Counted from the first letter of the stretch, positions 8,821 to 17,683 are shown. The stretch is DNA of 64,000 bases from Bradyrhizobium niftali (GCF_004571025.1 NZ_SPQT01000004.1:62001-126000); one strand, 5' to 3'. Notes: generated from the sequence alone by a model not told the origin. A program made the numbers and translations.

Positions 8821-9408
8821 ATGAATGAAGCCGTTGTCTTGACGCCGGAGCGGATCCTCGAAGTTACCGAGGACGTGCTCAGGCGCTACGGACTTGCCAA
8901 AGCCACCGTGGTCGACGTTGCCCGTGCGCTCGATGTGAGCCACGGCAGCGTCTATCGCCATTTCCCGAGCAAGGCCTCGCTACGCGAGGCCGTTGCCAAA
9001 CGCTGGCTTGACCGGATCGACGCGCCGCTCCTGGCGATTGCCAAGGAGCAGGGGCCGGCGCCTGACAGGCTCGACCGCTGGCTGCGCACGCTGTTCGCCG
9101 CCAAGCGTTCGCGCGTGCTCGACGACCCCGAGATGTTCGAGACCTATCTGACCCTGGCGCGCGAGGCCTGCGCGGCCGTCAAGTGCCACAAGGACACCAT
9201 GATCGATCAGATCTCATCGATCCTGACCGACGGCGTGAAGCAGGGCGTGTTCGAGGTGGGCGACGTCAAGGCTACCGCCCGCGCCATCTTCGATGCCACC
9301 GTCCGCTTCCACCATCCGGCCCATGCCGACGAGTGGAAGGATGCCGATCTGCCCGCCCGCGTCGATGCGACGCTCGCGCTGCTGCTGCGCGGGCTGAAGG
9401 CGGCATAG
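8821..9408 (+). CDS. TetR/AcrR family transcriptional regulator
   Basis: A 195-residue one-domain-plus-ligand-domain repressor. The N-terminal helix-turn-helix shows the family pattern: TPERILEVTEDVLRRYG, then TVVDVARALDVSHGSVYRHF with the SVYRHFPSKASLREAV end. The C-terminal domain is the type often called TetR_C in YbiH/RutR-like proteins. No gene that it obviously controls is adjacent. The inverted repeat at 8465-8488 is a possible site. Ligand unknown. Confidence 0.9.
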   Translation: MNEAVVLTPERILEVTEDVLRRYGLAKATVVDVARALDVSHGSVYRHFPSKASLREAVAKRWLDRIDAPLLAIAKEQGPAPDRLDRWLRTLFAAKRSRVLDDPEMFETYLTLAREACAAVKCHKDTMIDQISSILTDGVKQGVFEVGDVKATARAIFDATVRFHHPAHADEWKDADLPARVDATLALLLRGLKAA

Positions 9409-9423
9409 ACCGCAACGCCTAAC

Positions 9424-9729
9424 TCAACCTCTGGCCTTGTGAAGAAGCGCGCCCTCACGAACGGAGGGCGAGGCAGTTGCGTGCCTGCGCGGGTGAAACG
9501 CGCCGTTGGCTGTCGGAACGACCGGCGGGCTCTCCGGATATGCATTGACTGCAATTTCGACGACATCCTTTGACCGCTTTCGAAGGCGGTAGAATGTCAG
9601 CTCCTGCTCGAGCATGGGGCAGTGGAAGTGGACGACGGCCGTATCGGGCAAGCGGCAAAGTTCGTCGATGAGCTCGCCTACGGTGATGATTGGGGGATGG
9701 TCGACTGCCTTGTGATGGGCCTTACTCAT
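9424..9729 (-). CDS. Hypothetical protein, 101 residues
   Basis: Not recognised. The ATG at 9729 has a strong ribosome binding site (GAAGGAG, 7 nt spacing). The first 70 residues look folded (TVGELIDELCRLPDTAVVHF, then a positively charged middle), and the tail is Arg/His/Pro-rich and probably disordered. No signal peptide or membrane segment. It converges on the TetR gene with 15 bp between the stop codons. Confidence 0.65.
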   Translation of the reverse strand: MSKAHHKAVDHPPIITVGELIDELCRLPDTAVVHFHCPMLEQELTFYRLRKRSKDVVEIAVNAYPESPPVVPTANGAFHPRRHATASPSVREGALLHKARG

Positions 9730-9823
9730 GGCGCAACTCCTTCACTCTGCTATTAACCGCAGCGCGACGGTGTCGGTTCCATTCCGCACGGCTACAGCGT
9801 TGGATAAAGGTGCGAACTGCGAG

Positions 9824-10861
9824 CTAGAGCGCCGGTCCTAATCGCAAGCTGCGCGAGCGCAATATGCCGAACGGGTCTTCGCGCGCGGCCAGTTTGCGAT
9901 ATGTCGCAAGGTCGTCAAGCGTGGGACCTTCTCCGCGTTTGGCAGTCCCGTCCGAAGTCGTTCCAACCGGTATCGACGTGCCGAGGCCGGCATAGAGATA
10001 ATTGTTTCCGAATGCCTTCTTGAGCGCAGCAAAGGTCGGCTCACCGGTGCAGTGACCCGGTGCGACGCTGTCGACCTTGAACCTGTCCTTCAGAGCGGTA
10101 ACGACTTTCCCGATTGCCTCGTCAGGTGCAACGACGAGATGAAATCCACCCGCGATGAGATGAATCCTGGGATTGATAGCTGTCGCCGCCTCGACGATCC
10201 GTTCGATCCCGGGGTGCGAACAACCGACCAGAAGGACTATGCCGTCTGCCGTGTTGACGGCCAAAGACAGCTCCTTGAGTTCTCTTGTCCCGGGCGCGTC
10301 GGAGATCAGCGAAATAAGCGTGATACCAGGCGCAATCTCGGTCGTTTGATCGACTAGTTCGAAGTTTGCGTTGGCCCATGCCGTGCCGAACTTCATCACC
10401 TCGGGGGGCTTGCCTCCATAGTACCGCATCTCCGGGGCCAAGGCCTCGTCTTTCCGGTAGAAGCCGGAAGGCAGCGACGAGCCGTAGATGCCAAATCCTT
10501 CCTTTGGCGCGTAGATCTTGACAGCAGGATTGACGCTTAGGACGTAGGACAGCCCCGCCATGTGATCGGAGTGGCGGTGCGAAAGAACGACAAAGTCGAG
10601 GTCCGAGAGATTGACACCCTTGGCCTTCACGTTTGCGGCGAAGACCTCGGGGTCGTTACCCGTATCGAACAGGATGCGCTTTCCCGCGATTTCGACAAGG
10701 GCCGAAAATCCCCAGTCCCTTGTCATCGCCTCGTTTGTGCCGAAGGCGTCGTAAAGAATGGTGATGTGATCTTTCGCCCCGGTTGTTGCGCTTTCAGCGG
10801 TTCCGATCGCGAAAACGCTGGAGGCAATCAGTGCTGCAAGAAGACTGTCCCGGATGTTCAT
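9824..10861 (-). CDS. Secreted metallo-beta-lactamase-fold hydrolase (COG1237-like)
   Basis: A 345-residue protein with an N-terminal signal peptide (SLLAALIASSVFAIGTAESA). The metal site is SHRHSDHMAGL (HxHxDH motif), with further ligands in GCSHPGIERIV, GGFHL and APGHCTGEP. This arrangement, with GCSHPG after the core, is that of the group resembling dihydropterin-phosphate synthase-type MBL proteins; the periplasmic substrate is unknown. I start at ATG 10861 because the signal peptide follows it directly; an upstream in-frame start would add 10 polar residues. An inverted repeat at 10878-10896 may be its operator. Confidence 0.85.
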   Translation of the reverse strand: MNIRDSLLAALIASSVFAIGTAESATTGAKDHITILYDAFGTNEAMTRDWGFSALVEIAGKRILFDTGNDPEVFAANVKAKGVNLSDLDFVVLSHRHSDHMAGLSYVLSVNPAVKIYAPKEGFGIYGSSLPSGFYRKDEALAPEMRYYGGKPPEVMKFGTAWANANFELVDQTTEIAPGITLISLISDAPGTRELKELSLAVNTADGIVLLVGCSHPGIERIVEAATAINPRIHLIAGGFHLVVAPDEAIGKVVTALKDRFKVDSVAPGHCTGEPTFAALKKAFGNNYLYAGLGTSIPVGTTSDGTAKRGEGPTLDDLATYRKLAAREDPFGILRSRSLRLGPAL

Positions 10862-10877
10862 GGAAGCGTCTCCTGTT

Positions 10878-10896
10878 GTTGTACAAAACATACAAC
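10878..10896. promoter_or_regulatory. Small inverted repeat upstream of the MBL-fold gene
   Basis: GTTGTA, 7-nt spacer CAAAACA, TACAAC, ending 17 bp upstream of the start at 10861. The position suits a repressor site or the promoter region. Its partner is unknown. Confidence 0.3.
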
Positions 10897-11106
10897 GGGA
10901 ACGAGGGCGGCTTCGAGAGAGCGTTCAAAGGGGCTCGCGTTGAAAAATCGGAACCTGATAGACACTCGCTGGCGGCCTCGTGCCAGAGGCCGTGCCTGGG
11001 TCGAGCTTAGCACAATCCGAGAGAGACTGGAGACCTTCGTTGACGCGGCCGGTCCGGAACCAGATATTCGCAGACTTGGGCGCTTCAAACCTCCAGCCGC
11101 TAAGCT

Positions 11107-11760
11107 CTAGATTCTCGTCAGCCCGCAGCTCGCTGCAAGCCGCACCAGTTGCGCATCGGTGCGCGCGCCGGTCTTGGTCTTGATCAGATAGTGATAGTTC
11201 TGCACCGTCTTGACGCTGAGATTGAGATGCGTCGCGATCTGCTCGGTGGTGGCGCCGCCGGCGAATTGGCGCAGGATCTCGATCTCGCGTTCGCCCAGTT
11301 GATCCAGCACTGAACCGGTCGGCGACAGGCTGTCCTCGGCCAGGACATGCGCGATGTCGTCGCTCATGGCGCGCTCGCCGCGGGCGACGCTGCGGATCGC
11401 ATTCACGACCGCGGACGGCTCGCTGCTCTTGGTGACGAAGCCAGAGGCGCCGGCGCTGAAGGCGGCCTTCACCAGCACGGCCTCGTTGTGCATGGTGAAG
11501 ACCAGGATGCGCGCCCGCGGGCTGCGCGCGCGGATGTTGCGGATTGCCTCCAGCCCGCTGGCGCCGGGCATCGAGATATCGAGCACGACGACGTCAGGGG
11601 CGTGCGCCTTGAAGGCGCCGTAGGCATCCGCCGCGTTGTCGGCCTCCGCCACGACATGCAGATCGCCCTGGCTTTCCAGCACGCGCCGGTAGCCTTGCCG
11701 GACGATGGGGTGGTCGTCGACCAGCAGCACGGAGATGCCTGTTGCTGCAACCTCGCTCAT
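11107..11760 (-). CDS. NarL/FixJ-family response regulator
   Basis: A 217-residue response regulator. The receiver domain (about 10-125) shows the acidic pair in LLVDDHPIVRQGY, the phospho-acceptor Asp in VVVLDISMPGASGLEA and the Lys in FVTKSSEPS. The C-terminal LuxR-type helix-turn-helix is in LGEREIEILRQFAGG and TEQIATHLNLSVKTVQNYHY. It starts at ATG 11760, 7 bp after the stop of the kinase gene, so the two form one operon and a cognate pair. Target genes cannot be deduced. Confidence 0.93.
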   Translation of the reverse strand: MSEVAATGISVLLVDDHPIVRQGYRRVLESQGDLHVVAEADNAADAYGAFKAHAPDVVVLDISMPGASGLEAIRNIRARSPRARILVFTMHNEAVLVKAAFSAGASGFVTKSSEPSAVVNAIRSVARGERAMSDDIAHVLAEDSLSPTGSVLDQLGEREIEILRQFAGGATTEQIATHLNLSVKTVQNYHYLIKTKTGARTDAQLVRLAASCGLTRI

Positions 11761-11767
11761 CTCGGCC

Positions 11768-13138
11768 TCACGCGGCGAGCGGGATGGTGGCGGCGACGCT
11801 GAGGCCGCCTCTGGCCGGCAGGATCGAGAGCGACCCACCGGCGGCTGCGACGCGCTCGCGGATCCCGGTGAGGCCGAAGCCGGCCGACTGTGCGACGCGT
11901 TCCGCATCGCCGCCGCCGTCGTCCTCGACGCGGATCAGCAGCGCGTCGTCCTCGCCGGCGCGCCGCTCGACGCGCAAGGAGATCTCGCGTGCCGAACTGT
12001 GGCGCAGCGCGTTGGTCAGGCATTCCTGGGCGACGCGATAGGCGGTGGTGGCGGTCGGGCCGCTGATGTCGGTGAGATCGCCCCTGAGGTCGAGCTGGAT
12101 CGTCGGCCGCGCCGCGCTCTGCGAGCGCCAGCTGTCGACGAGATTGACGAGGCTTGCCTCCAGTCCAAGCTCCTCGGGCAGGGGATTGCGCAGCCGTTTC
12201 AGGGCATCGCGCAGCGAGGCCATCAGATGATGCGTGGCCTGCGAGATCATCCGCGCATCCTGCGCAATGACGTTATCGCTTTTCTCCTTCGCGCTCGCCG
12301 TCTCGATGGTGTTGGCGAAAGCGAGGATGGCCGCGAGGTTTTGGCCGAACTCGTCGTGCAGCTCGCGGGCAAGCGCGCGGCGTTCGTCGTCGCGAATCTC
12401 GATCAGCCGCCGCGTCAGCGCCGCGCGCTGTTCGGTGGCTTCTTCCAGCCGGGTGCCGAGCTCGCCGACGGCACCGCCGATCATCGCAAGCTCCATCGAG
12501 CGGAAGCGCGGCAGTTTTGTCCGATAATGGCCGCGTGCCATGCGCTGGAGTGCTGTGACGATCGTGCGTGCCGGCGCCAGCGTATGCGCGATCGCAAGCG
12601 ACGCCAGCAGCGCAATCGCCGCCGCCATCAGCAACGCAACGTCGATGACGTTGAGGATGTAGTCCCAGGCGAGCGAGATCGCGGCCGTGGCGTCGGGCGT
12701 CGCAACCACCGTGCCGGCGGCCGCGGCGCGCGGACTGACGGGCCGCACCACCTCGGCGTGGCTGCCGAGGAAGGTCGGCACGATCGATGCGAACCAGCGC
12801 GGCGGCGTCTTGCCGAGCCCCTCGCTCTGGCCGCAAAGCGGCTTTTCGAATGCGGCGGCGGGCTGGAACTCGACGCAGACGCCGGGCGAGATCAGCTTCA
12901 TCGTGTTCAGCGTGCGCCACTCCGGAACCGGCAGCAGATGTTCGCGCGCTCTGCTGCTGCGCAACAACAGCTCGTGCCAGTACAGCGCCTGAAGCGCCTG
13001 CGCGACCCGCTGCGCCGACGCCGCGGTCGCCCGGTCGACGCTGCGATAGGCGTCGAACGTGGCCCATACGGTCGCCGCGCCCAGGCAGAGCGCCACGATG
13101 AGCAGCAGACGGGCGACAAGCTGAAGCACGAGGCGCAT
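11768..13138 (-). CDS. Sensor histidine kinase of the NarX/UhpB (HisKA_3) type
   Basis: A 456-residue inner-membrane kinase. An N-terminal membrane segment (VARLLLIVALCLGAATVWAT) is followed by a periplasmic domain of about 130 residues, a second membrane segment (VALLMAAAIALLASLAIAH) and a HAMP-like linker. The dimerisation domain has the HisKA_3 H-box RALARELHDEFGQNLA. The ATPase domain shows TAYRVAQECLTNALRHS (N box), VEDDGGGD and FGLTGIRERVAAAGG. It should phosphorylate the response regulator directly downstream. The periplasmic domain lacks a pattern I recognise, so the signal is unknown. Confidence 0.92.
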   Translation of the reverse strand: MRLVLQLVARLLLIVALCLGAATVWATFDAYRSVDRATAASAQRVAQALQALYWHELLLRSSRAREHLLPVPEWRTLNTMKLISPGVCVEFQPAAAFEKPLCGQSEGLGKTPPRWFASIVPTFLGSHAEVVRPVSPRAAAAGTVVATPDATAAISLAWDYILNVIDVALLMAAAIALLASLAIAHTLAPARTIVTALQRMARGHYRTKLPRFRSMELAMIGGAVGELGTRLEEATEQRAALTRRLIEIRDDERRALARELHDEFGQNLAAILAFANTIETASAKEKSDNVIAQDARMISQATHHLMASLRDALKRLRNPLPEELGLEASLVNLVDSWRSQSAARPTIQLDLRGDLTDISGPTATTAYRVAQECLTNALRHSSAREISLRVERRAGEDDALLIRVEDDGGGDAERVAQSAGFGLTGIRERVAAAGGSLSILPARGGLSVAATIPLAA

Positions 13139-13316
13139 GCGATCACCCCAAAGTTTGGTAAGGTCAGCCTAACAACGCCGCCGCGCCTTGCCAATCGCAG
13201 GGAACGGCAGGATCGCAGCTCGGGCAAATTTCCCAAGCCGGATTGGGCATGGCTCTTTGGACCGGGCACGGCGGCTTTGATCTAATCGGTGAGGAACAAG
13301 GTCAGGAGCGGTGCAG

Positions 13317-14087
13317 ATGAGTTCGATGACGATTGGGCCGATCGCGGGCGCTGCCGCCGACCCATCCGAGCGTAGCGCGCTGCTGTTCTGGATGATCTTC
13401 ACCGGGCTGTCGGTCTTCGCCGTCGTGCTGCTGTGGCGCTTCGGTCTGATCCACCTGATGCTGACCTCGGACCGCACCTACATTTCCAGCGTGATCGCGC
13501 TGCTCTATGTCGTCACCTGCGGCCATTGCTTCCTGCGCACGCGGGCGATCGCGCGCGAGGGGGCGGCGGCGAGGCGCTGCCGGGCGGTGCTCGCGGCGCC
13601 CGATGGCAGCAAGGTGCTCGATGCGAGCGCGACCGCACTGCCGCGTGGATTGGTGCGGGATCATATCGACAGCCTGGTCACCAAGGCCGCCGCGCAGGAC
13701 TACCGCCCGGTGGACCAGACGCTGCTGCTGCGGACGCTGGCCGACCGCCTGCGCGGCTCCAACGGTTTCGGCGCCTTCGTCTCGGACACGCTGATGAAGC
13801 TCGGCCTGCTCGGCACCATCATCGGCTTCATCATCATGCTGGCGCCGATCGCGGGGTTGGACGCCGCCGACAAGGTCGCGATGCGCTCCTCGATGGGGCT
13901 GATGAGCGACGGCATGGCGGTGGCCATGTACACGACGCTGGCGGGTCTCGTCGGCTCGATCCTGGTCCGCATCCAGTACTACATGCTGGATGCCGCGACC
14001 CAGCAGGTGTTCTCGGATGCGGTGGTGCTGACCGAGACCTATGTGACGCCGGTGCTGGAACGCAAGGGTGCCGGAACCCCGTCATGA
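13317..14087 (+). CDS. TolQ/ExbB/MotA-like proton-channel family membrane protein
   Basis: A 256-residue integral membrane protein. Two membrane segments near the N-terminus (LLFWMIFTGLSVFAVVLLW and ISSVIALLYVVTCGHCFL) precede a cytoplasmic loop of about 90 residues. The conserved pair of helices of the MotA/TolQ/ExbB family follows: LMKLGLLGTIIGFIIMLAPI, then SDGMAVAMYTTLAGLVGSIL. Known members form proton-driven stators with a partner bearing one membrane helix. I chose ATG 13317 (AGGAG about 9 nt upstream) over the GTG 6 nt earlier. Its stop overlaps the start of the next gene. It is the first gene of a five-gene cluster ending in a protein kinase. Family is fairly sure; function is not known. 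Confidence 0.8.
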   Translation: MSSMTIGPIAGAAADPSERSALLFWMIFTGLSVFAVVLLWRFGLIHLMLTSDRTYISSVIALLYVVTCGHCFLRTRAIAREGAAARRCRAVLAAPDGSKVLDASATALPRGLVRDHIDSLVTKAAAQDYRPVDQTLLLRTLADRLRGSNGFGAFVSDTLMKLGLLGTIIGFIIMLAPIAGLDAADKVAMRSSMGLMSDGMAVAMYTTLAGLVGSILVRIQYYMLDAATQQVFSDAVVLTETYVTPVLERKGAGTPS

Positions 14088-14755
14088 TGGATGATTTCGG
14101 TCTCTATCCGCGCGAGGAGCCGTTCGATCCGCTCGGCGTGATGCTGTTCAAGGCGCTCCAGGTGATCGCGTTCCTGTTCTTCCTCGCGTTGCTCGCGGTC
14201 TCTCCCGACGCCAAGGACGGCAAGATCGACTCCAAGGCCGAGTTCATGATCACGCTGGACTGGCCGGATAACCACCCCGACGATCTCGACCTGTTCGTGC
14301 AGGATCCCGCCGGCAACATCGCCTGGTATCGCCACCGCGAGGCCGGCTTCCTCACGCTCGACCGCGACGATCGCGGCGGAGCCAACGATTTCATCATGGT
14401 CGCCGGCAAGAAGATCGCCTCGCCCATCCGCGAGGAGATCGTCACCGTGCGCGGCATTGTCGCCGGCGAATACACCGTCAACGTCTCGCATTTCGTGGCG
14501 ACGACCGGCGAGCCCGTCACGGCCAATGTGAAGGTACAGAAGCTCAATCCGACCGCGCAGGTGGTCTTCGACAACAAGTTCACGCTCGACCACACCGGCG
14601 ACGAGAAGACCGCGGTGCGGTTCCGGCTCGATGCGGAAGGAAAGGTCGTCAACGTGGACCAGCGGCCGAAATCGCTGCTGGAGACGTTCCGCAACAGCTG
14701 GCGCAACGGCGCCGATATCGACCCGAGGACGCGGGTGAGGGTGCGGCGTGAGTAA
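14084..14755 (+). CDS. Single-pass membrane protein with periplasmic beta-type domain, likely partner of the TolQ-like protein
   Basis: A 223-residue protein starting in an ATGATG that overlaps the upstream stop. The N-terminus PFDPLGVMLFKALQVIAFLF leads into one membrane helix. The rest is periplasmic: FMITLDWPDNHPDDLDLFVQ DP, then VTVRGIVAGEYTVNVSHFV, a pattern resembling the DUF2135/YfaP-type beta domains (TW..DxVDLxVxDP). The topology and gene position are those of ExbD/TolR/MotB, but the usual ExbD or OmpA-like domain is absent. I infer that it is the second stator-like subunit with a new sensor or binding domain. Confidence 0.7.
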   Translation: MMDDFGLYPREEPFDPLGVMLFKALQVIAFLFFLALLAVSPDAKDGKIDSKAEFMITLDWPDNHPDDLDLFVQDPAGNIAWYRHREAGFLTLDRDDRGGANDFIMVAGKKIASPIREEIVTVRGIVAGEYTVNVSHFVATTGEPVTANVKVQKLNPTAQVVFDNKFTLDHTGDEKTAVRFRLDAEGKVVNVDQRPKSLLETFRNSWRNGADIDPRTRVRVRRE

Positions 14756-15353
14756 CCTGCAAACGGTCATCCTGACGCTGTCGGTCGCCTATGCCGTCAT
14801 CGGTGCGCTGCTGCTGGTCGTGCTGGTCTATGCGCGGCTGCACTGGTCGCTGAAGGCGGTCGCGGTGGTCGTAACCAGCGCCTTCTACGTCGTCAGCTTC
14901 ACGGAAATGCGCGGGCTGCTCGGCTGGGCGAGCACCGAGCGGCTGCCTGCTACCTTCAAGCTGCTCCAGGCCCGCATCGTCGAGCCGCATTCGCTTGAGG
15001 GGGATCCCGGCTCGATCTATCTGTGGGTCGAGCAGCTCGATGAGGACAATCGCCCGAGCGGCATCCCCCGGGCCTTCCGCGTGCCCTACGACGACCGGCT
15101 GGCCGACAAGACCCATGCCGCACAGAACGAGATCGCGGCCGGGCATCCGCAAGGCGGTCGCGCCGCGGATTTCGGCGGTGGCAACGGCAGCCTGATCGAC
15201 ATGGTCCGGGAATATGTGACGCCCAAGACCATTTTGGAGACCAGCGGCGGCGATTCCTCGACCGGTGAGTTCACCGCCCCGCCGGCCGGCGCGCAAGGCG
15301 TCGTGTTCACGCCACTGCCGCCGCCCCGGATGCCGCCGAAGGACGAGCAATAG
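14748..15353 (+). CDS. Two-helix membrane protein of the TolQ-like cluster
   Basis: A 201-residue protein from GTG 14748, overlapping the previous gene by 8 nt. Two membrane helices lie near the N-terminus (VILTLSVAYAVIGALLLVVL and LKAVAVVVTSAFYVVSF). A soluble region (about 55-130) contains SIYLWVEQLDEDNRPSGIPR and ends in a Pro-rich, Gly-rich tail (PLPPPRMPPKDEQ) that looks disordered. I do not recognise the family. Tight overlap with both upstream genes indicates co-translation and a shared complex. Confidence 0.72.
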   Translation: MSNLQTVILTLSVAYAVIGALLLVVLVYARLHWSLKAVAVVVTSAFYVVSFTEMRGLLGWASTERLPATFKLLQARIVEPHSLEGDPGSIYLWVEQLDEDNRPSGIPRAFRVPYDDRLADKTHAAQNEIAAGHPQGGRAADFGGGNGSLIDMVREYVTPKTILETSGGDSSTGEFTAPPAGAQGVVFTPLPPPRMPPKDEQ

Positions 15354-15470
15354 ACCCTTGACCATCGCGGCGGGGGCGCGCTGGAAAACGGCCCCGCGCT
15401 GGCGCATCCTGTTGACGTCCCTCAATTTGGCCTTATCGGCTTTCGATAAGAACCTGAGGGTGGAGGGTGC

Positions 15471-16211
15471 GTGCTTCTCGCTGTCTTATCGGATATCCAC
15501 GGCAACCGGCAGGCGTTCGAAGCCTGCCTGAAGGTTGCCCGTGCGAAGGGCGTGGAGCGGTTCATCCTGCTCGGTGACTTCGTCGGCTATGGCGCCGATC
15601 CGGAATGGGTCGTGGATACCGCGATGGAGCTCGTCGCCGGGGGCGCCGTGGCCGTGCGCGGCAATCACGACCAGGCCGTGAATTCCTCGGCCGAGACCAT
15701 GAATGCCGACGCGCAGATCGCGATCGAATGGACCCGCGGCCGGCTCGACACCGCGCAGCGGCGGTTCCTGGCCGAATTGCCGATGCTGGTGGAGGACAGC
15801 GACCGGCTGTTCGTGCATTCGGAAGCCTCCAGTCCGCAGCGCTGGCACTACGTCCGCTCGACGGCGGATGCCGCCAAGAGCCTGATATCGACGTCCGCCC
15901 ATGTCACCTTCTGCGGCCACATCCATCGTCCCGCGCTCTATTCGATGTCGGTGACGGCGAAGATGACGAGCTTCGTGCCGAAGACCGACGTCCCGGTGCA
16001 GCTCCTGCGCGGACGGCAATGGCTCGCCGTGCTCGGCTCGGTCGGCCAGCCCCGCGATAGCGATCCGTCCGCATCTTTCGTGCTGTTCGACACGGTCTCG
16101 TGCCAGATCACCTATTGCCGCGTGCCCTATGACATCGCGAGCGCGGCGAACAAGATCCGCGAGAACGGCCTGCCGCCCTGGCTCGCCGACCGGCTGTCGC
16201 AGGGACGTTGA
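15471..16211 (+). CDS. Metallophosphoesterase (calcineurin-like, protein-phosphatase type)
   Basis: A 246-residue cytosolic phosphoesterase with all metal motifs: LSDIHGN, LLGDFVGYG, VRGNHDQAV, FVHSEA and CGHIHRPALY. The compact layout is that of the YfcE/ApaH-PrpE-like group, which includes protein and nucleotide phosphatases. It starts at GTG 15471 at the family N-terminus (LLAVLSDIHG). It is 117 bp after the upstream membrane gene and overlaps the kinase gene downstream by 4 nt. I infer that it opposes the kinase. A nucleotide substrate is the alternative. Confidence 0.85.
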   Translation: MLLAVLSDIHGNRQAFEACLKVARAKGVERFILLGDFVGYGADPEWVVDTAMELVAGGAVAVRGNHDQAVNSSAETMNADAQIAIEWTRGRLDTAQRRFLAELPMLVEDSDRLFVHSEASSPQRWHYVRSTADAAKSLISTSAHVTFCGHIHRPALYSMSVTAKMTSFVPKTDVPVQLLRGRQWLAVLGSVGQPRDSDPSASFVLFDTVSCQITYCRVPYDIASAANKIRENGLPPWLADRLSQGR

Positions 16212-17656
16212 CGGCGATGCCGAAACCCCTGGTCAAATCGGGCGCGGAGATCGACGGCTACACCATCGGCGAATGCGTTCATGCCGGCGGCATGGCGACG
16301 CTGTGGACCGTCACCCATCCCGGCATCGACGTCCCCCTGCTGATGAAGATTCCGCGGGTGTCGGAGGGCGAGGACCCCGCCGCGATCGTCTCCTTCGAGA
16401 TGGAGATGATGATCCTGCCGCGGCTCGCGGGCCCGCACGTGCCCTCGTGTTTCGGCACCGGCGATTTCGCCCACCAGGCCTATGTCGTGATCGAGCGCAT
16501 CGCCGGGACCACGCTCTACAAGCGGCTGGCCGACCTGCCGCTGCCATACGAGGAAGCGCGACTGCTGGTCGCGAAGATCGCGACCGCGCTTGCCGATCTG
16601 CACCGGCAGCACGTGATCCATCACGACATCAAGCCGAGCAGCATCATGTTCCGCGAGTCCGGCGAGGCGGTGCTGATCGACTACGGCCTGTCGCACCACA
16701 ACCATCTGCCCGATCTCTTGCAGGAGGAATTCCGCCTGCCTTACGGCACCGCGCCCTACATGGCGCCGGAGCGGCTCCTGGGTGTACGCGACGATCCGCG
16801 CAGCGACCTGTTCTCGCTGGGCGTGCTGCTCTATTTCTTCACGACCGGCGAGCGGCCGTTCGGCGAGGGCGAGACGCTGCGCGCGATGCGGCGCCGGCTG
16901 TGGCGCGATCCGCATCCGCCGCGCGCACTGCGCGCCGACTATCCGCCCTGGCTCCAGGAGGTGGTGCTGCGGTGTCTCGAGATCGAGCCGGTGCGGCGCT
17001 ATCCGACGGCGTCCCAGCTCGCCTTCGATCTGACCCATCCGGACCAGGTCAGGCTCACGACGCGCTCGGAACGGATGAAGCGCGACCCCCTCAGCGTCGC
17101 CTGGCGGCGCCGCTTCAACCAGGGCGTCATGCAGCCGCGCGCGAAATCGGATGTCGCAGCTCAGATCGCATCGAGCCCGATCCTCGCGGTCGCGCTCGAC
17201 ACGGCGGAAGGCGCGCCCGAGCTGAACGAGGCGCTGCGCGTCACCACCGAGCGCATTCTCGCCACGCTGCCCTCGGCGCGGCTTGCCTGCCTCAACGTCC
17301 TGAAGCTCAACCGCATCGCGATCGACCGGACGCTGGATGAGCAGGGCTCCAACAAGCATATCGACCGGCTGGTGGCGCTCCGGCATTGGGCCACGCCGCT
17401 GAAGCTGGACGAGAGCCGGCTGTCGGCTCATGTGCTGGAGGCGGTCGATCCCGCCGCGGCGATCCTGGAATTCGCCGAGGTCAACCACGTCGACCACGTC
17501 ATCATCGGTGCGCGGCAGGGCTCGTTCAGGCGCACGCTGCTCGGCAGCGTCTCGGCCAAGGTGGCCGCGGAAGCGGCCTGCACCGTCACCGTGGTGCGGC
17601 CGCCGCGGATGGCTGCGGATGCGGACGAGACGGGCGCCGGTGAGGCGGCGGGATAG
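16208..17656 (+). CDS. Ser/Thr protein kinase fused to a universal stress protein domain
   Basis: A 482-residue cytosolic fusion. The kinase domain (about 18-285) has a Gly-rich loop (GECVHAGGMATLW), Lys 47 in LLMKIPR, the catalytic loop VIHHDIKPSSIMF (HHD in place of HRD, about 138-140), the metal loop LIDYGLSH (DYG in place of DFG, D158) and APYMAPERL. Residues about 322-466 form a UspA domain ending in GARQGSFRRTLLGSVSAKVA, the nucleotide-binding end. Fusions of Hanks-type kinases with Usp domains occur in Proteobacteria. No membrane helix is present. The gene overlaps the phosphatase gene by 4 nt. The start could also be the ATG 9 nt downstream. Confidence 0.88.
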   Translation: MTAMPKPLVKSGAEIDGYTIGECVHAGGMATLWTVTHPGIDVPLLMKIPRVSEGEDPAAIVSFEMEMMILPRLAGPHVPSCFGTGDFAHQAYVVIERIAGTTLYKRLADLPLPYEEARLLVAKIATALADLHRQHVIHHDIKPSSIMFRESGEAVLIDYGLSHHNHLPDLLQEEFRLPYGTAPYMAPERLLGVRDDPRSDLFSLGVLLYFFTTGERPFGEGETLRAMRRRLWRDPHPPRALRADYPPWLQEVVLRCLEIEPVRRYPTASQLAFDLTHPDQVRLTTRSERMKRDPLSVAWRRRFNQGVMQPRAKSDVAAQIASSPILAVALDTAEGAPELNEALRVTTERILATLPSARLACLNVLKLNRIAIDRTLDEQGSNKHIDRLVALRHWATPLKLDESRLSAHVLEAVDPAAAILEFAEVNHVDHVIIGARQGSFRRTLLGSVSAKVAAEAACTVTVVRPPRMAADADETGAGEAAG

Positions 17657-17683
17657 GTTGCGCCTGGCGTTTCGAGGGTGAGA

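Noticed and set aside
11705..13285. 526-codon plus-strand frame across the two-component pair
   Set aside because: Antisense to both the response regulator and kinase genes, with no domain or plausible start site.
13317..14755. Zorya anti-phage system (ZorAB-like)
   Set aside because: The first protein has the channel family core, but the partner lacks an OmpA-like peptidoglycan-binding domain and there is no ZorC/D/E. The kinase-phosphatase pair does not fit Zorya.
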